Assembly: GCF_000230995.2 (NCBI RefSeq)
Contig: NC_019973.1
Span: 1,612,001-1,676,000, forward strand
Reading direction: 5' to 3'
DNA length: 64,000 nucleotides
DNA from: Mesorhizobium australicum WSM2073
Lineage (GTDB): Bacteria; Pseudomonadota; Alphaproteobacteria; Rhizobiales; Rhizobiaceae
Shown here: positions 38,358 through 44,945 of the stretch, piece by piece
Numbering within the stretch: position 1 is the stretch's first letter
Layout: every line of letters begins with the position of its first letter
The notes under the pieces: model-generated
Told to the model about the DNA's origin: nothing
What the model saw: only the letters and a program-made list of their open reading frames with translations
The model's database searches: none
Program-made: the position numbers and the translations under genes

Positions 38358-39083
38358 TCAGCCGCCGGCGGCGGTCTCGGCCAGGGCGATTCCCTCAGGC
38401 GTCGGCTTCACCGGGATAAACCCGCGAGCCAGCGCCAGCAGGTACTTGGTGTATTCGGTGAACAGCACGCGCACCGCGCGCGGCTTGGTCAGCCAACTGC
38501 CATTATCCAGGTTGGAATTGACCACCGGGTAGGGTTCGAGCTTGGCGCCATGCAGCAGCCGGCCCATCTCCAAAAGGCTGCGCGGCATGTGATAATTGTT
38601 GGTGACCAGGATCACCGTGCCATAGGCATGGTTTTCCACCCATTTGGCGCTTTCCTCGGCATTGCCGATCGTGTCGAGCGCGGCGCGATCGATGTCGACA
38701 CAGCAGGAAAACAGTTTCTTGTCGCCGCCGGTGGCCGCCTGAAGCTGGCGCCGGCTGGCCGAGGGGTGCACGCCGCTGATCAAGAGCCGCTCGCCCTTGC
38801 CGGATGCGAGCAGCTCCATCGCGGCGTCGAGGCGCGACTGGCCGCCGGTCAGCACAATGATGGCGTCGGCCTTGGCCGGGTTGGCGGGCGTGGTCAGATG
38901 ACTGACCTTGCTGGCGAACCAGCCAAAGCCGCCAGCGAACACTGTTGCAAGCACAAGCAGGGAGAGAGCGGAGAGGCGCAGGGCGGTCCTTAGATGGCTA
39001 ACCTTGCCATGGCCGCGCCAACGGTCAACCACCACTGGCAACTGTCCAGCCGTCCCGATCGAATCCCGCACGTCCATGGTCAT
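38358..39083 (-). CDS. YdcF/DUF218 family membrane protein
   Basis: A 241-residue DUF218 protein with one N-terminal membrane segment (about 36-56) and a periplasmic or cytoplasmic domain with ADAIIVLTGGQSRLDAAMEL, GERLLISGVHPSASR and VTNNYHMPRSLLEM. Related proteins (SanA, YdcF, ElyC) affect envelope integrity. The ATG at 39083 has GAGG nine bases upstream. It lies 109 bp downstream of ftsX and might be co-transcribed with it. Confidence 0.87.
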   Translation of the reverse strand: MTMDVRDSIGTAGQLPVVVDRWRGHGKVSHLRTALRLSALSLLVLATVFAGGFGWFASKVSHLTTPANPAKADAIIVLTGGQSRLDAAMELLASGKGERLLISGVHPSASRRQLQAATGGDKKLFSCCVDIDRAALDTIGNAEESAKWVENHAYGTVILVTNNYHMPRSLLEMGRLLHGAKLEPYPVVNSNLDNGSWLTKPRAVRVLFTEYTKYLLALARGFIPVKPTPEGIALAETAAGG

Positions 39084-39192
39084 ATAGTTAATCCTCAAAT
39101 GCGGCCTTTGATAGGTAAAAGACGCACTTTGCGTTACGCGAATTCTTTCTCCGTGATCGCCCTGTTTCCGTCCAAGCCAAGACGAGGTCCTT

Positions 39193-40185
39193 TCATGCAT
39201 CGGGTTGGCGAACGTCGATGTCGCTGAGATAGGCAACGACGGTGACGTGCGAGGTTGCCGCCGTCAGCGCGCCAATCACCAGCACCATCAGGACGACACC
39301 TGCGTAACCCGCCGAGCCGATGGCGAAGTTGCCGAACAAAGCGGTCGCCTGATCGGCCTGCGGCGTTGCCATGTTGCGTGACGACCACCAGGAGAACACG
39401 ATGAAGACGAGCACCGCCGCCGCTCCGCCGGCGGCCGCGCCCTTCATGCCGGTGACCAGAAAATGCCGGCGGAATTCGCGTGCGATGAAGCGCGCCTCGG
39501 CGCCGACGAAATGCAGCACCTCGATGATGTGGCCGTTGCCGTCCATGGCCCCACGGGTCGCGAACACCACGGTCAGCACCGTCGCCGACAGCATCAGGGC
39601 CAGAACGGCGACGCCTATGGTCACCGTGGTGCGGGCCATGGCCACCAGCCGGTCGACCCAGGTGCGGTGGTCGTCGAGCGATGCACTCGGCAGTTTCAGC
39701 GTGATCGCGGCGCGCATGGCGGCGAAGTCAGGCGGGCTGCTCTCGTCGATGGTGACGATGATCAGGCGCGGCACGGGCAGGTCGTCGATGTTGAGGCCCG
39801 AACCCAGCCAGGGCTCCAGCAGCCTTGCGGTCGCTTCGCGGTCGATGATCCGGGTCGACTTCACGCCAGGGAATTCGCCGGCGATCCGCGAGGCCTGGGT
39901 AAGCGCCGCCTCCATGTCGAGGCCGTCGGCCGGCTTGATCTGGATCGTCGCCTCGCGCGAGATCTGGTTTTCCCAAACCGAGGCTGTGTCGCGCACCAGG
40001 GTCACCGCGCCGAAAGTCAGGCAGGACAGGAAAGTCATGATGGCGATGACCAGCACCAGCGCGCGGCCGGCAATGTTCTGCGCCGGCACGATCGGCGCCA
40101 TCTTGCGTTGTGCGCGCGGCCTCGCCTCCACCGCCTCGGCATCCTGCTCCTCGAAATGGTCGGCCGATAGCTCGGTCTCAGTCAT
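39193..40185 (-). CDS. ftsX: Cell division ABC permease FtsX
   Basis: A 330-residue membrane protein with four segments: one near residue 45 and three at the C-terminus, with an intervening periplasmic domain, as in FtsX. FtsEX couples ATP hydrolysis to cell-wall hydrolase activation at the septum. Its ATG lies inside the 3' end of ftsE (8-bp overlap), indicating translational coupling. A TTG at 40194 would add three residues. A long acidic N-terminus (ETELSADHFEEQDAEAVEAR) is typical of alphaproteobacteria. Confidence 0.9.
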   Translation of the reverse strand: MTETELSADHFEEQDAEAVEARPRAQRKMAPIVPAQNIAGRALVLVIAIMTFLSCLTFGAVTLVRDTASVWENQISREATIQIKPADGLDMEAALTQASRIAGEFPGVKSTRIIDREATARLLEPWLGSGLNIDDLPVPRLIIVTIDESSPPDFAAMRAAITLKLPSASLDDHRTWVDRLVAMARTTVTIGVAVLALMLSATVLTVVFATRGAMDGNGHIIEVLHFVGAEARFIAREFRRHFLVTGMKGAAAGGAAAVLVFIVFSWWSSRNMATPQADQATALFGNFAIGSAGYAGVVLMVLVIGALTAATSHVTVVAYLSDIDVRQPDA

Positions 40186-40837
40186 AGATATCAAGCCTGC
40201 CGCCGGCCAGGATCATGCGGCGCGCGTCAACCTGCTCCATCAGGCCAAGGTCGTGCGTGGCGATCACGACGGCGGTGCCAAGCCGGTTGAGCTCGATGAA
40301 CAGCCGCAGCAGCCGCCGCGCCAGCGGCGGATCGACATTGCCGGTCGGCTCGTCAGCGAGCAGGATCTCCGGTTGCTCGATCAGGGCGCGCGCGATCGCG
40401 GCGCGCTGCTTCTCGCCTCCGGACAGGACCGGCGGCAGCACATGCATGCGCTCGCCCAGCCCCACCCATTTCAACAACTCGGTGACATCGGTGCGGTAGC
40501 TCGCTTCCTCGCGCCCGCGCACGCGCAGCGGCAGCGCGACATTCTCATAGGTGGTCATGTGGTCGAGCAGGCGAAAGTCCTGGAACACCACGCCGATGCG
40601 GCGGCGCAGATGCGGCAGTTCGGTGCGCGAGATGCGCGAGCGGTCCTTGCCGAAGATGGTGATCAGTCCACGCGTCGGTTTCAGCGACATGAACAAAAGG
40701 CGCAGCAATGTCGTCTTGCCGGCACCCGAAGGCCCGCTCAAGAACTGGAAGGAGCGCTCCGGTATGTGCAGGGAGATGTCGCGGAGGATTTCCGGACCCA
40801 TGCCATAGCGGAGGCCGACATTTTCGAAGCGAATCAA
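40178..40837 (-). CDS. ftsE: Cell division ATP-binding protein FtsE
   Basis: A 219-residue ABC ATPase. Walker [16 protein letters not shown]-loop VVFQDFRLLDHMTTYENVA, signature LSGGEKQRAAIARAL and Walker B ILLADEPTGNVD are intact; the FQDFRLL stretch is characteristic of FtsE. It partners with FtsX. Upstream is a TTAA-N7-TTAA site that fits CtrA control of cell division. Confidence 0.95.
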   Translation of the reverse strand: MIRFENVGLRYGMGPEILRDISLHIPERSFQFLSGPSGAGKTTLLRLLFMSLKPTRGLITIFGKDRSRISRTELPHLRRRIGVVFQDFRLLDHMTTYENVALPLRVRGREEASYRTDVTELLKWVGLGERMHVLPPVLSGGEKQRAAIARALIEQPEILLADEPTGNVDPPLARRLLRLFIELNRLGTAVVIATHDLGLMEQVDARRMILAGGRLDIYD

Positions 40838-40907
40838 TTTCGACGACCTGAATTTCCTGGCCGCGGCGAACCGGCCTGTTTTGTGAAAAGACCATCGGCC
40901 GGCATGG

Positions 40908-40922
40908 TTAACCGGCGGTTAA
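40908..40922. promoter_or_regulatory. CtrA-like binding site upstream of ftsE
   Basis: TTAA (40908-40911), seven bases, TTAA (40919-40922) is the exact spacing of the CtrA consensus. It is 71 bp upstream of the ftsE ATG and also lies upstream of the plus-strand gene. A separate half site, TTAACCAT, is at 40969-40976. Confidence 0.6.
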
Positions 40923-41026
40923 TTCCTGGCTCGTTTAGGCTCTTCAAGAGGGCTCCGGTGGGGAAGCGTTAACCATTTGTGTTTACGCAAAAGAAACGAA
41001 AAGCGAACACGCGCAATACTGGGGCC

Positions 41027-41671
41027 ATGATGGCTGACGAACGAACCGCGCGCCCGGTTTCCGGCGAAATCATGACCGATCCCGCGGCAATTGCCGCGGT
41101 TGACCGGATCTTGCGCGCCCCGGCGGCTGATATCATCGATGCGGATTATATGGTGTTGCCGCGGCCGGCCCCACCAGTCGGAAATGTGACGCCGCTGCCG
41201 CGTGCGATTGTCCCCCCGGCCATCGAAGGCATGGACATGCTGCGCAAGCCGGAAATGCCAGCGGAACGGCCGCCGGCCTCGCGCGGCGGTCCGATCTTCT
41301 GGATCGCCGGCATCGGCGCCGCCCTTGCCGCCTTCTGGGTCTCGGGCGGCCATGCGCTGGTGCGCCAGGCACCGTTCCTGCCCGGCGCGCGAGCGTCGGC
41401 GCTGACCATTTCAGGCGTGACGTCACGCATCGATGCCTCCGGCGCCAATCCGGTGCTGTTCGTCGACGGCGAGGCCGCCAATGACGGGACGAGGCCCGCG
41501 ACAATGCCGCCACTCGAAATCCGGGTGACGGGCAATGACGGCCGCACAACCCGCTATACGCTGGGGACATCTGGCCATTCGCTGGCATCGGGCGAAAGAT
41601 TCGGCTTTGCCAGCCGGCTCGACGTGCCTAAGAACGGGGTAAGGACCGTTTTGGTCACCTTCGCCGAATAG
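41027..41671 (+). CDS. Single-pass membrane protein, DUF3426-like C-terminal domain
   Basis: A 214-residue protein. An N-terminal cytoplasmic part (about residues 1-85) leads to one membrane segment (about 88-105, PIFWIAGIGAALAAFWVSGG) and then a beta-rich domain (ALTISGVTSRIDASG..., RTTRYTLGTSGHSLASGERF). The C-terminal part resembles DUF3426, which is usually preceded by a CxxC...CxxC zinc ribbon; no such cysteines are present here. It is divergent from ftsE and shares the region with the CtrA-like site. Function unknown. Confidence 0.72.
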   Translation: MMADERTARPVSGEIMTDPAAIAAVDRILRAPAADIIDADYMVLPRPAPPVGNVTPLPRAIVPPAIEGMDMLRKPEMPAERPPASRGGPIFWIAGIGAALAAFWVSGGHALVRQAPFLPGARASALTISGVTSRIDASGANPVLFVDGEAANDGTRPATMPPLEIRVTGNDGRTTRYTLGTSGHSLASGERFGFASRLDVPKNGVRTVLVTFAE

Positions 41672-41708
41672 CGTGTGTCGATATTCAGGTGAAGCCGGCC
41701 TGCAAACG

Positions 41709-41766
41709 GTGGTTCCCTGCGCTTCCGGTGCTCACGTACGCTCCGCTCCGGTTCTCGGAAACCACT
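41709..41766. repeat. Intergenic inverted repeat before hpt
   Basis: GTGGTTCC (41709-41716) and GGAAACCAC (41758-41766) form an imperfect hairpin with a 41-base loop, within the 175-bp spacer before hpt. Its function is unclear. Confidence 0.45.
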
Positions 41767-41846
41767 GCTTTCGGCTCGGTCTGACCTGACTCTCAACACA
41801 CGCTCGGTGTGAAGGCGTTTCGGAAAAAAACTGGAGGGGGCGAGAA

Positions 41847-42389
41847 ATGCCAAACGTGCGCGGCAAGGACATCGAAGTGCTGTTTTCGGCATCGGCGATC
41901 GCGCGGCGCAATCTCGAACTCGCCAAGGAGATTGCCGGGCACGACTATCACGATCTCCTGGTGATTTCGGTGCTGAAAGGCTCGTTCATCTTCGCCGCCG
42001 ACCTGATCCGCGCCATGCATGATGTCGGCCTGTCGCCGGAAGTCGAGTTCATCTTCATCTCCAGTTATGGCGCCGGCACAACCAGCGGCGAGGTGAGGGT
42101 GCTGCGCGACATCGACAACGAGGTCGCCGGCCGCGACGTGCTGTTGATCGACGACATTCTGGAATCGGGCAAGACGCTGAGCTTCACGCGCGACCTGATG
42201 CTGTCGCGCGGCGCGAAAAGCTGTTCCATCGCCGTGCTGCTCGACAAGCGCATGCGCCGCCAGACCGCGCTGAATGCCGATTATGTCGGCTTCGACTGCC
42301 CCGATTATTTCGTCGTCGGCTATGGCATGGATGTGGCGCATGCTTTCCGTGAATTGCCGTTCGTGGGTGTGGTGAAAGGCGATGTGTAA
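41847..42389 (+). CDS. hpt: Hypoxanthine phosphoribosyltransferase
   Basis: Salvages hypoxanthine (and probably guanine) with PRPP. The 180-residue protein carries the PRPP-binding signature VLLIDDILESGKTL at about 95-108, plus LKGSFIFAADLIRAM and VGFDCPDYFVVGYGMD near the C-terminus, as in bacterial Hpt. A GGAGGGGG ribosome-binding site precedes the ATG. Confidence 0.93.
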   Translation: MPNVRGKDIEVLFSASAIARRNLELAKEIAGHDYHDLLVISVLKGSFIFAADLIRAMHDVGLSPEVEFIFISSYGAGTTSGEVRVLRDIDNEVAGRDVLLIDDILESGKTLSFTRDLMLSRGAKSCSIAVLLDKRMRRQTALNADYVGFDCPDYFVVGYGMDVAHAFRELPFVGVVKGDV

Positions 42390-42508
42390 GGCGAGTGCCT
42401 CGCACCGGTGAATCCTGAAAAAGGCCTTAACGGTGTCAGGAAAATTAGTCTGGGCGAGCGCCTGGGTTTTCAGGAAAAGTCAACGTTTCGCCACCAAATA
42501 TGCCGGCC

Positions 42509-42880
42509 ATGGCAAAGCTTTTGATCGTCGAGGACGATGAGTCCGTCCGCACCCTCGCAGCCCGCGCGCTCGAACGCGCCGGCCACGCAATCGATATCGC
42601 CGCCGATGGCGCGCAGGGGCTTTCGCTGATCCGCGCCGCAAAAGGCGGGTACGATCTCGTCGTCTCCGACATACGCATGCCGGAGATGGACGGCATCGAG
42701 ATGGCGGTTGCGGCAGCCGCGCTTTTTCCCGCGATGAAGATCATGCTGATGACCGGCTATGCCGACCAGCGCGAGCGCGCCGATGAATTGAACGGCATCA
42801 TCCTCGATGTTGTGCAAAAGCCCTTCACGCTCGCCGAGATTCGCTCTCGCGTCGAACGGGCGCTGATCTGCTTCGCCTGA
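42509..42880 (+). CDS. cpdR: CpdR-like response regulator receiver protein
   Basis: A 123-residue stand-alone receiver domain. The phospho-acceptor aspartate is in LVVSDIRMPEMDG, the acid pocket in LLIVEDDESVR, and the conserved lysine in VQKPFT. CpdR controls ClpXP-mediated degradation of CtrA and other proteins in alphaproteobacteria. The start MAKLLIVEDDES matches family members; an ATG three codons upstream is less likely. It converges with the DMT exporter gene. Confidence 0.9.
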   Translation: MAKLLIVEDDESVRTLAARALERAGHAIDIAADGAQGLSLIRAAKGGYDLVVSDIRMPEMDGIEMAVAAAALFPAMKIMLMTGYADQRERADELNGIILDVVQKPFTLAEIRSRVERALICFA

Positions 42881-43828
42881 TCAGGCTGGATCCCTGGCGA
42901 CAAGCGCCGGTGCCGGGCTGGCGCGGCGCTCGGTGTTGAATGCCAGCAGACCGGCGCCGATGATGAGCGCCGCGCCGATCACCGTCGCTGACCTGGGCAC
43001 CTCGGCGAAGAACAGGAAACCCCACAGCGGCGACCACAGGATGCCGGTATATTCGAAGGTGGCGACGCGGTTGGCCTGCGCCAGCCGGTAGCCTTGCGAG
43101 AGCAGGATCATGCCGGCCGAGGCGACGAAACCGCAGGCGGCCATCTTGAGAAAATCCGGCAGCGTCGGCGCGATCCATGGTCGCACCAGGAATTCGAGGC
43201 TCGGGTGGACGGCGTGGGTTATGCCCGCAATGTGGAACGTGCCGGCGACGACGGCCGCGCCGACGAGATAGGCGCCGTTCTGGTAGAAGGCCATGACAGT
43301 GGACGATTCGGTATCGCCGATCTTGCGAGCCATCAGCTGCGAGAAGGCGTAGAGCACGGCCGAGCCCAGCGACAGCAAGGCCGCCCAGTCGAACAGCCCG
43401 GCGCCGGGGCGCAGCATCACCAGCACGCCAAGCATCCCGATCAGCACGGTCGACAGCGTCTGCCAGGAAACGCGCTCGCCGAGATAGGGGCCGGCCATCG
43501 CCATGATGCAGAGCGGCGCCATGAAATAGAGCGCCACGGCGTCGGCCAGCGGGAGGGCGGCGATGGCCAGGTAATAGACCGTGTAGGAGGTGAACTGGAT
43601 GAAGGCGCGTATCGTCAGCAGGCCGAACCGTTTCGACAGGATTGCCCGCAGCCCGACATCGGCGTGAACCAGAACGATCAGAATCGGCAAGGCTACGATC
43701 GAGCGGATCGCCATCACCTCGGTCACAGGGTAGCCGCTCGACACGGCTTTGACGAGCGGATCCTGCAGCGAGAAGACCAGCACGCCCAGGCACAGGCTCA
43801 GGATGCCGCGCACCATCCTATTCTGCAT
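42881..43828 (-). CDS. EamA/DMT family transporter
   Basis: A 315-residue inner-membrane exporter with about ten membrane segments in two EamA repeats; the first helices include GILSLCLGVLVFSLQDPLVK, and the second repeat begins near GLFDWAALLSLGSAVLYAF. Substrate unknown. The start is at MQNRMVRG; a longer reading frame to 43960 would run through a terminator-like hairpin and is unlikely. It converges with cpdR at a one-base gap. Confidence 0.85.
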   Translation of the reverse strand: MQNRMVRGILSLCLGVLVFSLQDPLVKAVSSGYPVTEVMAIRSIVALPILIVLVHADVGLRAILSKRFGLLTIRAFIQFTSYTVYYLAIAALPLADAVALYFMAPLCIMAMAGPYLGERVSWQTLSTVLIGMLGVLVMLRPGAGLFDWAALLSLGSAVLYAFSQLMARKIGDTESSTVMAFYQNGAYLVGAAVVAGTFHIAGITHAVHPSLEFLVRPWIAPTLPDFLKMAACGFVASAGMILLSQGYRLAQANRVATFEYTGILWSPLWGFLFFAEVPRSATVIGAALIIGAGLLAFNTERRASPAPALVARDPA

Positions 43829-43873
43829 CCGTTCAGGCTCCCGCGCATCCGATCCGGCGACGCTCACCAGATC

Positions 43874-43965
43874 AAAAAGAACCCGCCACCGTTTTCGGGT
43901 AGCGGGCACGAGTGAGGACTCTTGATTGGTCCGCAGCCGATTTCGCGACTGCATATCCAATGGGT
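43874..43965 (-). ncRNA. Candidate small RNA, about 92 nt, or leader transcript
   Basis: On the minus strand, a promoter-like pair (TTGCAA at 44000-43995, 17 bases, GATAAT at 43977-43972) points to transcription from about 43965. The transcript folds into an outer stem (ATTGG, 43961-43957, with CCAAT, 43929-43925) around an inner seven-pair GCAGTCG/CGGCTGC stem, a single-stranded AGTCCTCAC stretch that could pair with a ribosome-binding site, and a strong terminator (9 pairs, 43906-43898 with 43890-43882, then TTCTTTTT). Next to an LsrB/VtlR-like regulator it may be an AbcR (alpha-r15)-type small RNA. It could instead be an attenuator for the DMT gene. Confidence 0.6.
43882..43906 (-). terminator. 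Intrinsic terminator in the DMT/LysR spacer
   Basis: CCCGCTACC and GGTGGCGGG pair over nine positions (one G-U) with a seven-base loop and a TTCTTTTT tail, all on the minus strand. It ends the candidate small RNA, 54 bases upstream of the DMT gene. Confidence 0.8.
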
Positions 43966-43983
43966 GAGGCGATTATCGTTCGG

Positions 43984-44003
43984 CGTTTGACATGTTGCAA
44001 ACG
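43984..44003. promoter_or_regulatory. LysR-type operator dyad
   Basis: CGTTTG (43984-43989) and CAAACG (43998-44003) are perfect arms with an eight-base spacer; the inner sequence fits T-N11-A. It overlaps the -35 of the small RNA promoter and lies 32 bp before the LysR start. Confidence 0.65.
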
Positions 44004-44035
44004 AATTGGAATGATGCCAGTGATCAAATCTACTT

Positions 44036-44905
44036 ATGATGGATGCCATGCGGCCAACCCTTGATAGTGATCTCCTGCGTACCTTTGTCGCCATCGCCGA
44101 GGCCGGCAATTTCACGAGGGCCGCCGAGCAGGCCGGCCGCACGCAATCGGCCGTGTCGATGCAGATGAAGAAGCTCGAAGAGCTGGTCGGCGACAGCCTG
44201 TTCGAGCGAGGTTCACGCGGCGTCGCGCTGACGCGGCGTGGCGGCGAACTCATCGTCAATGCCCGCCGTATCGTTTCGCTGCTCGATGAAACGGCGGCGT
44301 CGATGGCGGCGGCGCCGCTCGGTGGGCCGGTTCGCATCGGCATTCCGGAGGAATATGGCCACGCCATCCTGTCGCGCGCGCTCGGCGCATTTTCGAAGCG
44401 TCACACCAAGGTCGAGGTCACCGTACGCTACGCGCATTCGGAGGCGCAGATCGCGGCGCTCGCCGCCGGCGAGCTGGATTTATGCGTGGTGTTCGAATGG
44501 CAGGATCCTTCCGGCGGCGAAGTGCTGATGCATGATCCGACGGTCTGGGTGACGTCGAACCTGCATCACATGCATGAGGAGCGCCCGGTGCCGATCGCGC
44601 TCTATAACCGCGCCGGCTGGTGTAAGGACTTCGCCATCAAATCGCTGGAGCAGCGCGGCCTTGCCTACCGCGTCGCCTATACAAGCGATACCAATGGCGG
44701 CCTGAAGCTTGCCGTCACCTCAGGGTTGGCGATCGCGCCGATCTCACGCAGCAACATTCCGGCGGACTGCCGAGAGCTGACGTCCGCGGACGGGTTCGGC
44801 GACATCGATTCCTCCAATGTGGTGATGCATCGCAACCCGAATGCGTCAGGCGAAGCAATCGACGGCATGCAGGAGGCAATTCGCGAGGCGTTCGTCAACA
44901 GGTAG
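44036..44905 (+). CDS. LysR family regulator, LsrB/VtlR-like
   Basis: A 289-residue LysR regulator. The DNA-binding domain (residues 5-65, LDSDLLRTFVAIAEAGNFTR and GRTQSAVSMQMKKLEE) and the effector-binding region (RIGIPEEYGHAIL, YTSDTNGGLKLAVTSGLAIA) closely resemble LsrB/VtlR of rhizobia and Brucella, which control redox or small-RNA genes such as AbcR. It is divergent from the candidate small RNA and faces a dyad that could be its own operator. Start could also be ATG at 44048. Confidence 0.88.
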   Translation: MMDAMRPTLDSDLLRTFVAIAEAGNFTRAAEQAGRTQSAVSMQMKKLEELVGDSLFERGSRGVALTRRGGELIVNARRIVSLLDETAASMAAAPLGGPVRIGIPEEYGHAILSRALGAFSKRHTKVEVTVRYAHSEAQIAALAAGELDLCVVFEWQDPSGGEVLMHDPTVWVTSNLHHMHEERPVPIALYNRAGWCKDFAIKSLEQRGLAYRVAYTSDTNGGLKLAVTSGLAIAPISRSNIPADCRELTSADGFGDIDSSNVVMHRNPNASGEAIDGMQEAIREAFVNR

Positions 44906-44945
44906 ACGGCTCCATGGAAATGAAGCTGGTCCCTCTCGCCGCTTC

